Shown in pieces: positions 25,001 to 37,500 of a DNA stretch of 64,000 bases. The first letter of the stretch is position 1, and every line of letters starts with the position of its first letter. Origin of the DNA: Mytilisepta virgata (taxonomy: Eukaryota; Mollusca; Bivalvia; Mytilida; Mytilidae); contig CM051516.1 of NCBI GenBank assembly GCA_028015205.1, positions 56,548,230 through 56,612,229 of the forward strand, written 5' to 3'. Both the position numbers and the translations under genes were made by a program. Below the pieces are notes generated by a model. That model did no database searches. It saw only the letters and a program-made list of their open reading frames with translations, and had not been told where the DNA came from.

Positions 25001-25488
25001 CATTTCTTTCTTTTTTTGCCGAAAATAAAATTATTAAATTATAAGCATTTCCGCAATTTATTGGTGTATAAACTCCACCAGGTCACTCACAAACTTTACA
25101 TAAAGTATAAAGTCCTTCGGATTTTATTCAGTTTGTGAGTGAAGTGGTCTCCATTATACACGAATAAATTGCTTCAAAACAACTCTTATTACTATAACAA
25201 TTTTTTTTTTTTTTTTGCTATTTGAAGCCGATCTTGAATGTTTCGCGTATTATTTTATTTTTTTTATTCCTCAGCCTTAAACACTGCTAATTTGGTATCA
25301 GTCACAACAGTCGATAATGGATATATTAAACATTAAGAGCAATATCAAAATTTTATAACGGTTTACGTGTATATTTCCAACGCAAATCATTTCACTGTCT
25401 AAGTCTGTACCTTTAGCATGTATACTGGTTATATTTATTTGATTTCAGAGCTGCAGACTTCGTAAACAATACACAGATTATTGGATGA
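19038..25488 (+). CDS. C-type lectin copy B, five exons
   Basis: Exons 19038-19077, 21830-21939, 22290-22380, 23336-23576 and 25449-25488 (522 nt, 173 aa) have the same intron phases as copies A and C. Exon 1 is a signal peptide (MIKSLLCFILVLI). The CTLD is long form: CPRDWAQYQSEC opens it, then NWVDSQ, RYCRSKQAYLATDDN, QVFEGQWRWLETG, a loop containing KPD where EPN or QPD normally sits, and VDDDIYWTDWDCNDR ending FVCEK. The Ca-site loop is thus non-canonical (KPD) while the W-x-D-x-D-C block is kept, so sugar binding is plausible but specificity cannot be called. It is a secreted lectin, probably in mucosal or haemolymph recognition. AATAAA lies at 25509. Confidence 0.9.
19278..19445. mobile_element. 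MITE with ACAATCAAACC-type inverted ends
   Basis: The left end TACAATCAAACCT and right end AGGTTTGACTGTA are near-perfect inverses, and GGGCACC and GGTGCCC pair further in. The element is about 165 bp with TA at both edges, in intron 1 of lectin copy B. Confidence 0.75.
19711..20107. mobile_element. MITE with TTAAGGATGATCGCTGGTC ends, copy 1
   Basis: The left end TTAAGGATGATCGCTGGTC is the inverse of the right end GACTAGCGACCATCCTTAA. A diverged second copy lies inverted at about 51067-51467. The outermost TTAA suggests a TTAA-target family, but the duplication cannot be separated from the end itself. Confidence 0.75.
20641..21787 (+). repeat. Tandem ~270-bp repeats in lectin-B intron 1
   Basis: A leader with GGGTATATTGTCGTTGCGGT and CGTCCGTCCGTC is followed by about 2.5 units of about 270 bp, each containing CCATTTTTATTGTTGCCATA and GGGACCAAAAAGGGCC. 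A poly-G run lies at about 21067. No protein is recognisable. Confidence 0.75.
22818..23075 (+). mobile_element. tRNA-derived SINE
   Basis: A perfect A box (TGGCCGAGTGG, 22828-22838) and a B box (AGTTCGAATCT, 22896-22906) sit at tRNA-like spacing with an enlarged D-to-T interval, followed by a body containing GGGTACTCCGGCTTCCTCCA and an AC-rich tail. It lies in intron 3 of lectin copy B. The extended body and AC-rich tail rule out a functional tRNA gene. Confidence 0.8.
23820..24120. repeat. AACGTT-rich segment
   Basis: The palindromic hexamer AACGTT and one-mismatch variants recur roughly every 10-30 bp across about 300 bp of otherwise AT-rich intron, with CpG kept inside each motif. No fixed period is seen. 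Confidence 0.65.
24129..24448. mobile_element. MITE with ~48-bp inverted ends
   Basis: AGATCAAAAGTTCAATGTCG at the left and its inverse at the right (ends CATTGAACTTTTGATCT) continue through TAAAAAACTTAATTCAAAT. G-runs flank both inner ends. It lies in intron 4 of lectin copy B. Confidence 0.8.
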
Positions 25489-25756
25489 AACAACGAAAGG
25501 CGATATTGAATAAATACAGTATTCGACGGGTTGCCTTTTTTTTTATTTGTTATTTGTTATAGATTTATACATAAAGCAAGCCATCGGTACAAAATGGAGA
25601 TTTGATCATGGATTAATCTGTTTATCATACACTACCTAAGTACGAAAGCATAAAAGGTATCCGGTCTGTTATGGCCATATCAGCCTGACAATGTGAAGCC
25701 GTCGGTCTGAAATGGCCATAGTAGAACGGATACGTTCGAATACCACTTGAAAGATT

Positions 25757-25892
25757 ATAGATTATTACATGGCATTTTACATATCGGCCTGATATCATCC
25801 CGAGACTCTAATTTCGGACCGAGGGCTCAGTACGATACTGGTCGAGGGATGATACAAGGGCCGATATGGAAAATGCCATATGTCATAATCTA
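25757..25892. repeat. Palindromic fold-back element
   Basis: TAGATTATTACATGGCATTT and its imperfect inverse (AAAATGCCATATGTCATAAT) bound arms of about 45 bp around a centre with TCGGACCGAGG. Confidence 0.75.
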
Positions 25893-26090
25893 TTTATCAC
25901 ATATTTTGAATTTAAAATCTATACACAACCACATAAAATAATATGAATGGCAGAAAAATAAACGTTTTAGAAGCTATATGAACAAAAAATTTTAAACTAT
26001 GTTAATAAACAATTTTTTAACAAATTTTCCATTTTGTTTGTTTACGTTGCAGATGACCGGAAGTGGGACAGATTACGGGAGCAAGTGAGA

Positions 26091-26201
26091 GCTGATACGG
26101 ATTTCTAATAGAATTCCTTTATAAATCCGTATCAGCCCTCAGGTCCAATACGGGGGCTGATACGGATTTCCAATAGAATTCCTTTATAAATCCATATCAG
26201 C
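26091..26201. repeat. Two tandem ~65-bp palindromes
   Basis: GCTGATACGGATTT at 26091 pairs with AAATCCGTATCAGC ending near 26137. The same arrangement repeats from 26156 with one arm changed (CCATATCAGC). Confidence 0.75.
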
Positions 26202-26902
26202 CCTCAGGTCCGATATGGGGTCTGATACATATTTTTAAAGGAATAGTATTGAAAATTCATACATGACCGCATGTTAGACCTCGGGTATTGATATTTGAGG
26301 TCCAATTTGGTCATATCAGCTATGCAAAAAAGCACTTATTAGATAAAAAAAAAAATATGTGATAATGTGTTTTTCGCCGGGAACATTCCTTTAGTACTCT
26401 GGTTCGAAAATGACACCAAGTTTGAGATACATGTACGTTAAAATTTTCAATTGAAATTCTTTTAAGTTGCCATTTTTTTATTATTTTTACCCTTTTTGTG
26501 TTCCTCAAAATGTTTTAATGATTATGGGTTGATCTTAAATTTACATTATACACTGTATGCTGAGGACTAACACTTACAGTAATGACAAAGTGAGTTACAG
26601 TTAGTTGACAGTAGAATTTGGCATTGTGATATTCTATAAGTATATATATTTATGAGGACAGGGAAGTCAAAACAACTCTGATAACGGAAAATTAAACCAC
26701 TAGGCATGATGAAAATTTTCTTTATGCTAAGTACAAATATGAAATATCCCTTTCAAGAATTAAAGAATTACTGGATATTATTTATTTTAGTCCTTTTGAA
26801 ATTATTATGGAAATAGTATAGTTCTAATCAACTCTAGTTTTTCAGTTGCAACATAATTTTGACAAAATTGACACCCTACCATACTTGACACTTCAATGGC
26901 AA

Positions 26903-27140
26903 TGTAACGGGTGTCGTTGACGGAGCTTACCCTGATATCACTCCGGGGTTATTATGGGAGTTCACGTTGCTAGCGCTTTAGTTTCTGTGCTGTCTTGTTC
27001 TAGTTTTGTTCAGTTTATCATACCTTTTTTATTCTTTTAGTAATACATGTATCCTTGTGGCGTTTGTTTGTTGTGTTCCATTCTCCTGACTTTGTCTTTT
27101 CCTTGGACTTCTTTTGTGTTCCTCGGGTCAAAGTTAATTG
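26903..27140 (-). repeat. Dispersed repeat related to the 7779 family
   Basis: AATGTAACGGGTGTCGTTGA, GGGAGTTCACGTTGCTAGCG and the following T-rich stretch match, in inverse orientation and with divergence, the family at 7779 and the segment at about 4490-4730. Confidence 0.5.
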
Positions 27141-27265
27141 CAGATCTTGATCCATATGTAAAACGTCAGTTGGTGTAAACTGATAATTTCTATTTTCTTG
27201 ATTAACAGAAATAGTTTACAGTTTATTGGTTTTTTGGTCTTCCAAATGTTTCGGTTTTAATGCTG

Positions 27266-27307
27266 CTGATGAGAGGTAACTCCTTGAAATGCGTCGTATA
27301 CAACATA
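27266..27307 (+). ncRNA. Hammerhead-ribozyme-like core, copy 4
   Basis: CTGATGA is followed by GAGG and CCTT strands (pairs G-U, A-U, G-C, G-C) around TAACT, then GAAA and a segment bounded by ATG and CAT, followed by A. Stem II differs in sequence from the other copies yet still pairs. Confidence 0.45.
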
Positions 27308-28699
27308 GTATAAATTTTCTATATCTAATATTAGTATCTTTGGATTGTTATTTTGAAACTCCTGAGACCATGCCTCTGCATGGTGGACCCTAGGTCCCCG
27401 AGGGTATTCGCCAACCCAATCATCAGACTTGTCTGACATGATTATTCATTGATTTGTTACAGAAATTACCAATAGTTAGCAAAATTAAGTTTTAAACTTA
27501 TTTGGGTTGTGATCAAAATTGATGATCTGAAATATTGACCAATATTTTTGTCGTCTTGTTTTTATTTATTTTCCTCCTGTCATATTTGTCTTCTGTATTT
27601 TGTTCTATGTCCGCCCGGTTGCTACGTGTTACATAGCGATTCATTCAACTGTACTGCAGGTCCCTCTATTCGCTTACTCGACTGGTGGGTGATCAATGAT
27701 AAGTTGTCAACGGTTTCTATCAAGCTTTATTGAGTTTTCTTATCTTTTATGCACCAGAGACAGAGAGAGATACATGTAAGTGGGACGTTAATATTGTTGA
27801 ACCGGTTTAACTTAACCACTTGTAGTGCCTGTACCAAGTCAAATTATCCTACATTATGAACATATTGTTTTTACTCTGTTTTTTCTTATTTCTTCTCTGG
27901 TCACTTTTTTGTTCGTGAGATGGCTGACCCGATCAAAATGAAACTTTGCACAAAAAATAGGGCACCAATAGTAAATTTCGATGCTGATTTTAAAATATGG
28001 CCACCATTAGATATTTAAAAATTTCTTCAAATTAGATAGCAATTCTGAAAATCCTCTAATTTTACCATAAAAATATTCAGCACCATCGAATATGGTATAG
28101 ACAACCACTTTCAAAAATCCAAGATGGCCACCATTTTCAAAATGGCCTCCGAATAAGATGAAAAAAAACATAAGAAGTTGCTAAAAAATACTAATTGCGA
28201 AAAACTTTATATTTGTGGCTACAGCGGCAATGGGAGGACAGGAGGACATCTGTTATGGTGTGAATAACAATCAGTAAACATTCTAATTACGTTGTTTTGT
28301 CTTTTGTTACCTGCGATATTGACTTATCATACGATCACTTGTTTTTTTTAATATTATTATTAAAAAAAATAGCTATTGAAAGAAGGAATATTTTTATCGC
28401 TAGGCAGTAAACAATTTAAAACAGTATTCCAAATTACCAGCTATTTGCTGGCTTTCAAACGGCTTTTACTGTACTATACTATCAAATTATAGTATAAGGA
28501 GATAGGAGGAATGGAATTGAAAATCTAGTAAACCAAGTAGATACGATTTCAGAAAGAAAATTAGATCAGTTCAAAAGTTCGGTTTATCGGCTATCATCTG
28601 TTATCCAACTGATAGCTTAATCTACAAAATTAAGCACATTTTTACGGAATAAATTTAAATTTAATTTGTTTTGAGTCCTTCTTTTCGACGCTGAGAAAA

Positions 28700-31600
28700 A
28701 TGGTGAAACATTGGTGTTGTCATTTTCTGATAGGTGAGTACGTTCTTTTTTTTCGGAACTTTTTATAACAATTTAATGCTTCACTGTAAAGATTGTTTTA
28801 CTCTTTTCTAATATATCAAGTTTCGCGTAGGATACAATGGAGGAATGGTTTGTTACTTTCTTACATTTTTAACAGATAAACATTATCAAATATTATGTCA
28901 ACCCAGAGGTTGTATTGTGTAAAGTTACAACGTATTGGGTCAGTTTTAATGCCTTACAGCAAGTTACAAGATTCAGACCACTTGTTCACGCGCTTAATCA
29001 TTAATAAATACACTTTAATGCTAAATTATTTCAGAATATACGGTCTCCAATTGTTTCAATCGCCTCAGTGGTCTCGTGGTTGCGTGCTCGCCTCGGGTGT
29101 GGTAGATCGTTGGTTCGATCTTCGGCCGGGTCAAACCAAAGATATTAAAATTGGAATTTGCTGCTTTCCGCTAAGCATGCGGCATTTAGGGGTAAGAGCA
29201 AAGGACTGGTCGGCTCGGAGTCAGTATAATATATCTGGGTGTGGTCATATGTCATCCTGCGGACAGTTACCTCGTGCGATACATTGTAGAACGTTAAAAA
29301 TCCGACTCATCGTGTCGGCCTAATAAAAAGCAGGGTTAATATTCATATCAAGTTATGCACTTATTCATCCACTCATCCAATTGTTTTAATCTGTGATGTA
29401 GTCAAAAATATACTGGTCATGCGTCATTTATTCACCAATTCTACATATGATACAATTCAAATTTTACTTTTTACGGTTATTATTTTGCAAATGAATACAA
29501 TGACTTGAAAAACATGAACTATAAGAAACTTTTATTAAATTTCAGCCTCTTTGTTTGTACTGGTCAAGACTAAATGTCCTAAGGATTGGGCTGAATTTAA
29601 AAATGAATGTCTGTTGTTTAGTTATGACCGTCAATCGTGGAGTAGTTCTCAGGTAATCCTTTCCTTTTTGGTGGAACAAAACAACATGATAATGTTTGGA
29701 TGTGGTCGTGTGTCAGGAATCCAATAACATGTAGTAGTTTTCGTGTGGTCTTCAACGATTAATAATAGACAAACAATTATATGTCGACAGAATCCGCAGT
29801 GTCACAAATAGACATCGGATTTGATAGAAAGTAAAAGAACATATACGAGTAGATATGAGACAACTACATTTTGTCATATACTGGGTACAATTCATGTCCT
29901 TTCTATTCTTTGGACAGAGGTATCTTTTGTTTGTCTTATCGTGTTATCTACATCAACTCGAGAGTATTGCACTTCACTATTATAGTCCTGTCGAACATAT
30001 AAAACTTCAATAGTAATGAGACACAGGGTATGTGATACAGGGTATGCGATACAGGTTTCAGCTAAGGGTCTGTGTTTATAGACATTAAGAATCTAAGTCT
30101 TTTTTATTTAATTAAGTACCTAAACCGCTAAATGATATTGATATACTTCGATCTTTATACTCTAAATGATATTGATATTTTATCTCCAGTCACACTGCAG
30201 ACTAAAACAGGCATATTTGGCAACTGATGACAGTCAAGAAAAGCACAACTTCATTAGGCAGATTATTAGCGTGTTAGATGGTAAGATACAAAGATAAAAT
30301 ATTATTCGTTGACTTGTTGTCCATCTATTTTTAATAATCATACTCCAATGTCGTGCATCCATGAAAGCTTGTAAACATGGTATTGCTGTAAGATAAATCT
30401 ACTAAATATTACAACTTGGATGGAACTACCCAAAGAAGATTCGGGAGATTCTTCTGTTGTCAACAGTCTATTTTTAGAATAGGTAGGTGGAGCAATGTTA
30501 AACGTCAGTTGATGCATATTAAGAGCTTGATGGAGTGTTAAACTCGATTTGGCTCGAGATCGAAATTGGTCGGCTGAAACATTGGACCATTTTTTCTTGG
30601 AGGGGGGGGGGTATCGAATCCTAGGGCAGATATGAGAAATTCTTGTCATTAACTTTGTTCATTACATAATCGACTCCTCTAACTTATCTCGAAGTTGACA
30701 AGACGGCCTAAATCATTTCAAATAATACCTTTGAGATGTCAGGTGGTATATGATTTCACTAAGCAAATACACTTTACTTATCCCGAGTTTTGAGTGAGAC
30801 AGATTATAGTTATCTGCAATAATATAAAAAATTATTACTTTGATTATAATAATGTAACGTTATCTTTTTAATTACTATTTGTAACATCTAAATACAAAAT
30901 CTGTTGAAACTTGTAAACATTTTTTTTTATATAGTGAACAAAGGTTTTACGAATTTTAATTCTTTTAGAGAACAGTTCTTAATACACGATAATCTCAATC
31001 GGCCTTTTCTTTCTAGTATGATCTTTTCCAGTTGCAAGAATTAAAGACTTTTTTATTGGTGGAAATGATCGGGTTTTCGAGGGTCAATGGCGTTGGTTAG
31101 AAACTGGTTCCCAAATTTCAAAATTCACCGCCTGGGCACCAGACACGCCTAGTACTAATATGACACTGGCTGCGAAACAAAATTGTATGATGTTAACGTG
31201 GGTTGACGATGATATCTATTGGAGCGATCACGACTGTAGTGATAGAAAGGGTCATTATATATGTGAAAAACAGTAAGTTGTTGATATTTTTACGACTGTT
31301 TCTTTCATATCAGTTTTTTATATAGAGGTTGCAAATTGTAGGCAATAGCCCTTTTGCTCCTGCATGTATTCCTAAACTCATTTTCTCTAATTCTTTGGGA
31401 GTTTTCAGAGTGTCGGACGAGTTGGAGATAATTTGGATAATCCACGTGTGATTTGTTATGCTCGATCTCTGATTTGTCAATGAAATTCCACCGGCTTCGA
31501 TTTTTTCTATGCTTTTAGACAATTTTGTAGCAACGTACAGACTATCGCTAACGTCTGAAATAAGTAAAAATACGGTCGACATAGTATTACATGTAAGAAG

Positions 31601-31976
31601 TAGAAAACGCGGGCAGACGTAATTTATATGAGAATTTAATACTGCAGATATAGAAAAGATGGTAAGAGATGTGCCGTTTTTTTTCGGTTACCCTTTGACT
31701 TGAAAAAAAAATTTAATGTTGAGTAACACTTGTTTACTTTATGATTCAGCACAAAGCGCAACTGTGAACTTCAAGTAAACAGATTCCTGATCTCGTATCA
31801 CGTATAAGTATGTTATAATCAATATATTCCCACGAGTTGTCCGCTTACTGATGCTTGCTAATAAGTCTTGTATTTTCACAGTACAATTTCATAGGATAAA
31901 ATATGTGAACATATACTGGTACATGTATTTTTTTTTCAGAGCTTCAAGTTTTACAAATTCTCCAGTTATTGGTTAA
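28700..31976 (+). CDS. C-type lectin copy C, five exons
   Basis: Exons 28700-28733, 29546-29652, 30190-30280, 31032-31272 and 31940-31976 sum to 510 nt (169 aa) with the family phases. A short signal peptide (MVKHWCCHFLI plus ASLFVLV) leads into CPKDWAEFKNEC, SHCRLKQAYLATDDS, RVFEGQWRWLETG, FTAWAPDTPSTN, VDDDIYWSDHDCSDR and HYICEK. The loop reads DTPSTN where EPN or QPD is usual, so the canonical sugar-specificity motif is absent and differs from copy B. It is a secreted CTLD protein and the third member of the tandem array. AATAAA lies at 31996. Confidence 0.9.
29066..29330 (+). mobile_element. Second tRNA-derived SINE
   Basis: A tRNA-like head (CTCAGTGGTCTCGTGG, then B box TGGTTCGATCT at 29111) precedes a body with TTGCTGCTTTCCGCTAAGCA and GGACTGGTCGGCTCGGAGTC, ending near CGTGTCGGCCTAATAAAA. 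It may belong to the molluscan V-SINE (RUDI-like) group, which I infer from memory. It lies in intron 1 of lectin copy C. Confidence 0.75.
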
Positions 31977-34553
31977 AGCAACAGATTAAACCATGAATAA
32001 AGTTATTGTTAAATTGTGTTGTAGTTACCATTTTGTGGTCAAAATCTTAACAGGATTACTAGCTTTCATGAAACCACCGTCACTGGTAAAAAAAAAGAGA
32101 GATACAAACGCGATAAACATAAAGTATGATGCACTCTTTAAAGGGGGCAGTCCTGGTATCAAAAAATTGACCTTCTATATTTGTTATCCTTTTACTTTAA
32201 CCCCAGTTTAACAGTTTAAACAAGTCAAAGATATGGTTGGGTTTTATCTACCTCTTGTTAATGTTATAAGGACGTATTTGTATTTGTCGTAGATCTCGCG
32301 TTTCTGTATTTAAAAAACTACAAAATTTCAAATATTAAAATCATCAAATACTCAGTAACATTTCTAACATTTCGACTGAATTTTATCTAACAAAACTGTC
32401 ATTTCAGAAATATTCAAGTTTTAAGAGGTAAAGGATATTATGACATGTCAAAAATATTCAGTTCCACGGCTATATGAAATTAATATTTTTTCCAAAGATT
32501 ATACATGAATTTTTTCCAAAAGGGTGTCTACAAAACTGATAGATTTTTTGTTTGTTAGATGTTGAATATATTGTATCGTAATGGAAACAGACCGGGTCAG
32601 TTAATTAGGTATACCACAGCTGTAATTTTTAAGGCTTAAAATTTTGGAATTCAGCAAATTCTATTATACAAATATTGATGCACAATTTTTTTATATTTCA
32701 TCGAATTAATACATTTTCTCGTCAGGTGTTCTCATGGCAGAAAATGTCTAAAGCTAAACAAGTGCCATTAATGTTGAAGAAGACACTTAAAGGGACAAAG
32801 GGAAAGGGCCAAAAATCATTTAAGCACTGACAAAGGGAAAAGGCCAAAAGCCATTTAAGCACTGACAACGGGAAAAGGCCAAAAGCCATTTTAGCACTGA
32901 CAAAGGGAAAAGGCCCAATACCATTTAAGCAATGACAAAAGGAAAAGTCCCAATACCATTTAAGCAATGACAAAGGGAAAAGGCCAAATGCCATTTAAGC
33001 ACCGACAAAGAGAAAAGGCTAAAATCCATTTAAGCACTGACAATGGGAAAATTTCTAATACCATTTAAGCACTGCAAAAAGGAAAAAGCCAAATGTCATT
33101 TAAGCACTGACAAAGGGAAAAGGCCCAATACTATTTCAGCACTGACAAGGCTTTTCGTCCAAAACCATTCAAGCACTGACAAAGAGAAAAGGCCCGAAAC
33201 CAACAGATCATTTTTCTTTCCAACAAAATTTTTAAATTATGTAACAACAAATTTATTATTTTTCTTTTGGAAATACTGGCAACTGGACCGTTTGATTTTA
33301 CCAGCATTTCTGCTACACGGCTAAATCTTCATGAATTTTATAATGTCTTCTTTTCCATAATTGGCTTTTCACATTTTTGTTATCGAACATGGGCATCTTT
33401 ACTTGATAAAACAATTACAAAGGAAGAAAAAATAAAAGTCAACATTGAAATTTAAAGACAACCGCTAAAGAGCATTACACTCTTTGTACAAAAAGGAGGG
33501 AGAATTCAAAGTACTGTACATGTAATGCAACAGAAAGTCAGAATAGAAGTAGTAGAAAGTATAATACGCATTAGGTCTGATTTCAGATTCCAGTTAGGAT
33601 ATGCTTCAAAATGCTTACTATATAGACTATTGTGAAAGACGGGTGTGAGGTTAACGTGCACGAGAAACTAATTCAATACCAGAACATAATAGTTATTTCC
33701 ACCTTATATATGTATGCTGTATTTTGACTGGATAATATGAATTGTATTTGTTTGCAATTGCCACACACAAACATGATATATTTCTTTAAAATTGCATCTA
33801 AATATTATTTTCATTGCTGTTCTTCGTCTTGGAAAGAAATGACCATTAAAGTGTCACTACTGCTCATATTTTTATTCCAATAAATATTTATGTGTATAAA
33901 AGTAAACAAGTACCATTGTAATAACAACAGTTTTTGTCATGTTTTCAACTTTGCATTGCTAGACATGGTGATCAGTACCTTGGCCTTAAAAGTACAGGTT
34001 CTAGATTGCTATTCAACGAATGTTTGGAATGGATCTACAATATCCCGAATAAATAAAGTTTATGGTGACTTGTATAGTAGTATTTACAATAATTCAACAT
34101 TTTGAAATTTAACTGTTTACAAATTACTTACTAGTGTCAAAATGGATTGTGCTCTACTAATATTCATAAGTCAAAATGTCTAGTTCAAATACTAATATTC
34201 GAATGTAACAGAAATAAGTCATAATTTAATTGTCTCTAATTAAAATAAGTCTCTAAATAGAGATTCCCAACAAATATATACATATCAGCACTTCTTTGAG
34301 GTTACTGTTCCTTCTCATCTCTCACTTAGTTATCCAGTCATAATGTCCACTCCAGTTTACTTGGATATTTCTCATTTGTATGAGAGGTACATGTATATTT
34401 GACATATTCTTCGTATGAATTGAAACCATAAAATTTTCAATTTTGTTTTTATTATAAATTAACTCAAGGCACATACTCGGTCTCTTGTCACTGTTGATAT
34501 CAACAAAAATGCATTATTAAGACTGCAGGGATCTGTCAGAATTATAGTTTATA
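31977..34553. other. Intergenic stretch between convergent genes
   Basis: This lies between the 3' ends of lectin C (plus) and the thrombospondin-type gene (minus). It holds a 35-bp minisatellite at 32786-33205 and the minus-strand AATAAA at 34448-34453. No other gene is seen. Confidence 0.55.
32786..33205 (+). repeat. 35-bp minisatellite, about 12 copies
   Basis: The unit contains CCATTTAAGCACTGACAAAG followed by GGAAAAGGCCCAATA-like sequence, with a 35-bp spacing between successive AGCACTGAC motifs. The apparent Phe-Pro-Leu-rich minus-strand open frame is repeat translation. Confidence 0.85.
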
Positions 34554-37500
34554 TTATCTTGGATAATAACGTGCTCCGTGAGTGTAATTTAATTTTCCCG
34601 CTCCATCATAAACTACTGTTGGATTATTTTTGAATAAGTCTTCGTATGCTGGTGGTCTGTCGTCTATAATCAAATCTTCGTATGGCGGTGCACTTTCATT
34701 TCCAGTCCAATATGTATCAGTCCTGAAAAAGTCATGACGTCCTTAACGTAAGAACTTTACAAAGGAACACAGATTAACGACTTTCAGCCGTTTTAATATA
34801 CATTATGTTAATCAGTTATATATTTATAGCACACTTTCTGAGTTAGACCAATAAACTTTCGAACGCGAAGGACGCGAAGACAATATTTTCGTATCTAACT
34901 GATAATTTGACAATAATCAAAATTCATACTTTTTTAGATGACAAAATATTTGTGAAAAAATGTTTTACGCTTTTATTTTAAGAACACGAACTAAGAATAT
35001 AAGGATAGAATATATTGTTTAAGCCTACTATTTGACTGTCAAATAAAACATGTACAATGTATATGCGGGTGTTGATACCATGTGATATCACAGAGTTATA
35101 ATTGCATTCAATTCTATTATTGTCTAAATCAATGTAATTAAGTACTGAGAATCATTAAGATTTAGAACTTTTCAAACTACATGTAGCGTTTGCTCATGGA
35201 AAATGTCAAGAGCAAATCAAGCTTGATCCTATATAGGGAGTTATTCATGTTAGAAGGCAGAAACATTTTAATGAACTTCTTTGAACTTTAATTTGTTTTT
35301 ACTTCACTTCCTTATCTTAGTAATATTTGTGTTTTATGTTTTATTCACAGTAAGTCATTTAATAAAGAATATCACCCGGAAAGAACTGCAGAAAAATAAA
35401 GCAGACACAATTTAAACCCGAATTTAAAGTCCCACAAAAAATTGCGAGCAACTGTCATATTGTTTCGGTAAAATCTGTTGAAGTATCACGTGCTTTTAAA
35501 TATCAATACCAGTAAGACGTGAAAGCTGACTAAAGATATCTAGTCTCATTTTAGTAAGAGAATCTTCGTAGCGTAATAAGCACATGGACCCCAATTTTTT
35601 TCTTTTGCAAACTGAATCTCATTACTTCAAATTTAGTATATTAAAATTCAAAGAAAAAATCAGTGGAGGATTTTTTTTTCTACATGCATCAAAAGTTATC
35701 AAATTATTATCAAAATTCGTTAATTGACTTAAATTTGCATAATTTCCTAATTAGTTTATCAATTTTTTTTCTTCAATTATTTATCAGAAGACAATGTCTA
35801 CGTAGTTGGGAATATTTTACAAAAGACCTGGCGAAGCTATCTTTTTTCGTTAAAAAGTTGAACACTTTTTTGTGACAGTCTTGAAAAATAAAACATTAAG
35901 GGTTTTAGTCATAAAGGTATGTTTTTCTTTACATATTTGAAAATTATACATTAAAATTGATCATCTGGTAAATTTTCAGCAAAAATTCAGTGGAGGAACC
36001 TTATTGTATCGTATTCCCTTAACGTGACAAAAAGTCGATAAAGAAAATTAACCTACAGATCAAATTCACGATATTTACGAATCAAATATGCATTATATAC
36101 TGGAAATGTTTGTTATATATTCTAAAGAAGGAAAAGTTCACAATTGCAATATCAAAATTATCAATTTTGTAATAAGCTATGATTTTAATCGCCATTGGTC
36201 TTCTACTTTTAAGTAAATGTTCAGTGGATTAGGTTATCCTTAAATCTAAAATGATCATAGTAGAAACAATATTCAAGGACTTGGCATGGTTAATTATGTA
36301 ATAGGCATTGTAAAAGTTGGTTTCATACGACAGATCGGCCACAAGTAGCACACAGTTCCTAAAAATGTGTCTTGCGAGGAAATTCTCTTTTTTCCACGCT
36401 ATTTAATATTGATTTTCCATAAAATACTCAAGCAAAGGAGTTTATTGCAGTTTATCTTTAGTTTGTTGTATACTTACAAGGAAGCGTTCGGTGTAGGATA
36501 TTGAACAATCGGTCGTGATCTCGGTCTAAAAAAGATGAAGTTTTCCCATCTGTCATTGCTTTATTCGAAATGTGAACAACTGATATATTTTTTGTTGCAA
36601 TATTTTAATATCAAATATGTATCACACACGATTCAAGTAATTTTACGTTCTATTTTTTAATTGGTGTTTTGTTTTTCAACAGTTTATGTCTTGAGCACAA
36701 CTGATAGTCGTATATCGACGAAATGTGCACATCTTGTGCATCAAAAGTGGTATCAAGGTATTTATTTATATATATATAATATTTTGCACTTATTATTATT
36801 ATCGAATGAACTGCTTCTTGCACATTGACATTTATACATAAACTAGTTCACCTTTTCAAATTGTAAACATGTTACACGAGGATTTGAAGTTTAAAATCTG
36901 GTCCCATACAAATATCTTTTTCGTGTAGTAAAAAATGTTTATACAAAGTCATTTTTTTCCCAAATAGAATAAAATACACTAGTATATGGTAAATTTCATT
37001 TTCCAAATAAAGAAAACATCGGGCAACTTCACTATTGATACAGTGGTCTAGGATTGGACCTATCAGAAGTGACCCGGCCAAAACAATATTTTCGTAATCC
37101 TAATCTGAAAGAAACTCAAAGACCAGTAAAAAACGCAAAATAAAGGAAGACTTTCGCGCAAAGGGTAACTATATTAGTAGAAGAAATACAGTAGAAACTT
37201 AAGTTTGGGTGCATCGTTTTGGCAGAAATATTGATTAAAAAGATGATACGAAAATCAAAACAGACGTTTGATAACAATCTAGTCATCCAGTCCAGAACAA
37301 AATCATGAAATACAGCCTGGATTTAATTGAGCAATATGATTGTAGATCCCTTGGTATCAGAGAAGTGAACTCGGAGGTAAAAGTTAACCTAAGTCAATGA
37401 AGCGCAATAAGTAAGTCAGAGTGACCTGATTTTGGTGGGAGGCTGTGTTACTCCCCGAGATGCACCCATAAACCAAGTAATATAATTGTACATGTAGGTC

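Larger units (their letters stand above)
25489..28699. other. Intergenic stretch between lectin copies B and C
   Basis: It contains the lectin-B polyadenylation signal, palindromes at 25757-25892 and 26091-26201, a dispersed repeat at 26903-27140 and a hammerhead-like motif at 27266. No gene is recognised. Confidence 0.5.

Noticed and set aside
32722..32994. 90-codon minus-strand frame with repeated FPLS/GLFPLS segments
   Set aside because: It is a translation of the 35-bp minisatellite.
32786..33205. CRISPR-like array
   Set aside because: The 35-bp units are contiguous with no unique spacers, and the context is a eukaryotic intergenic region.
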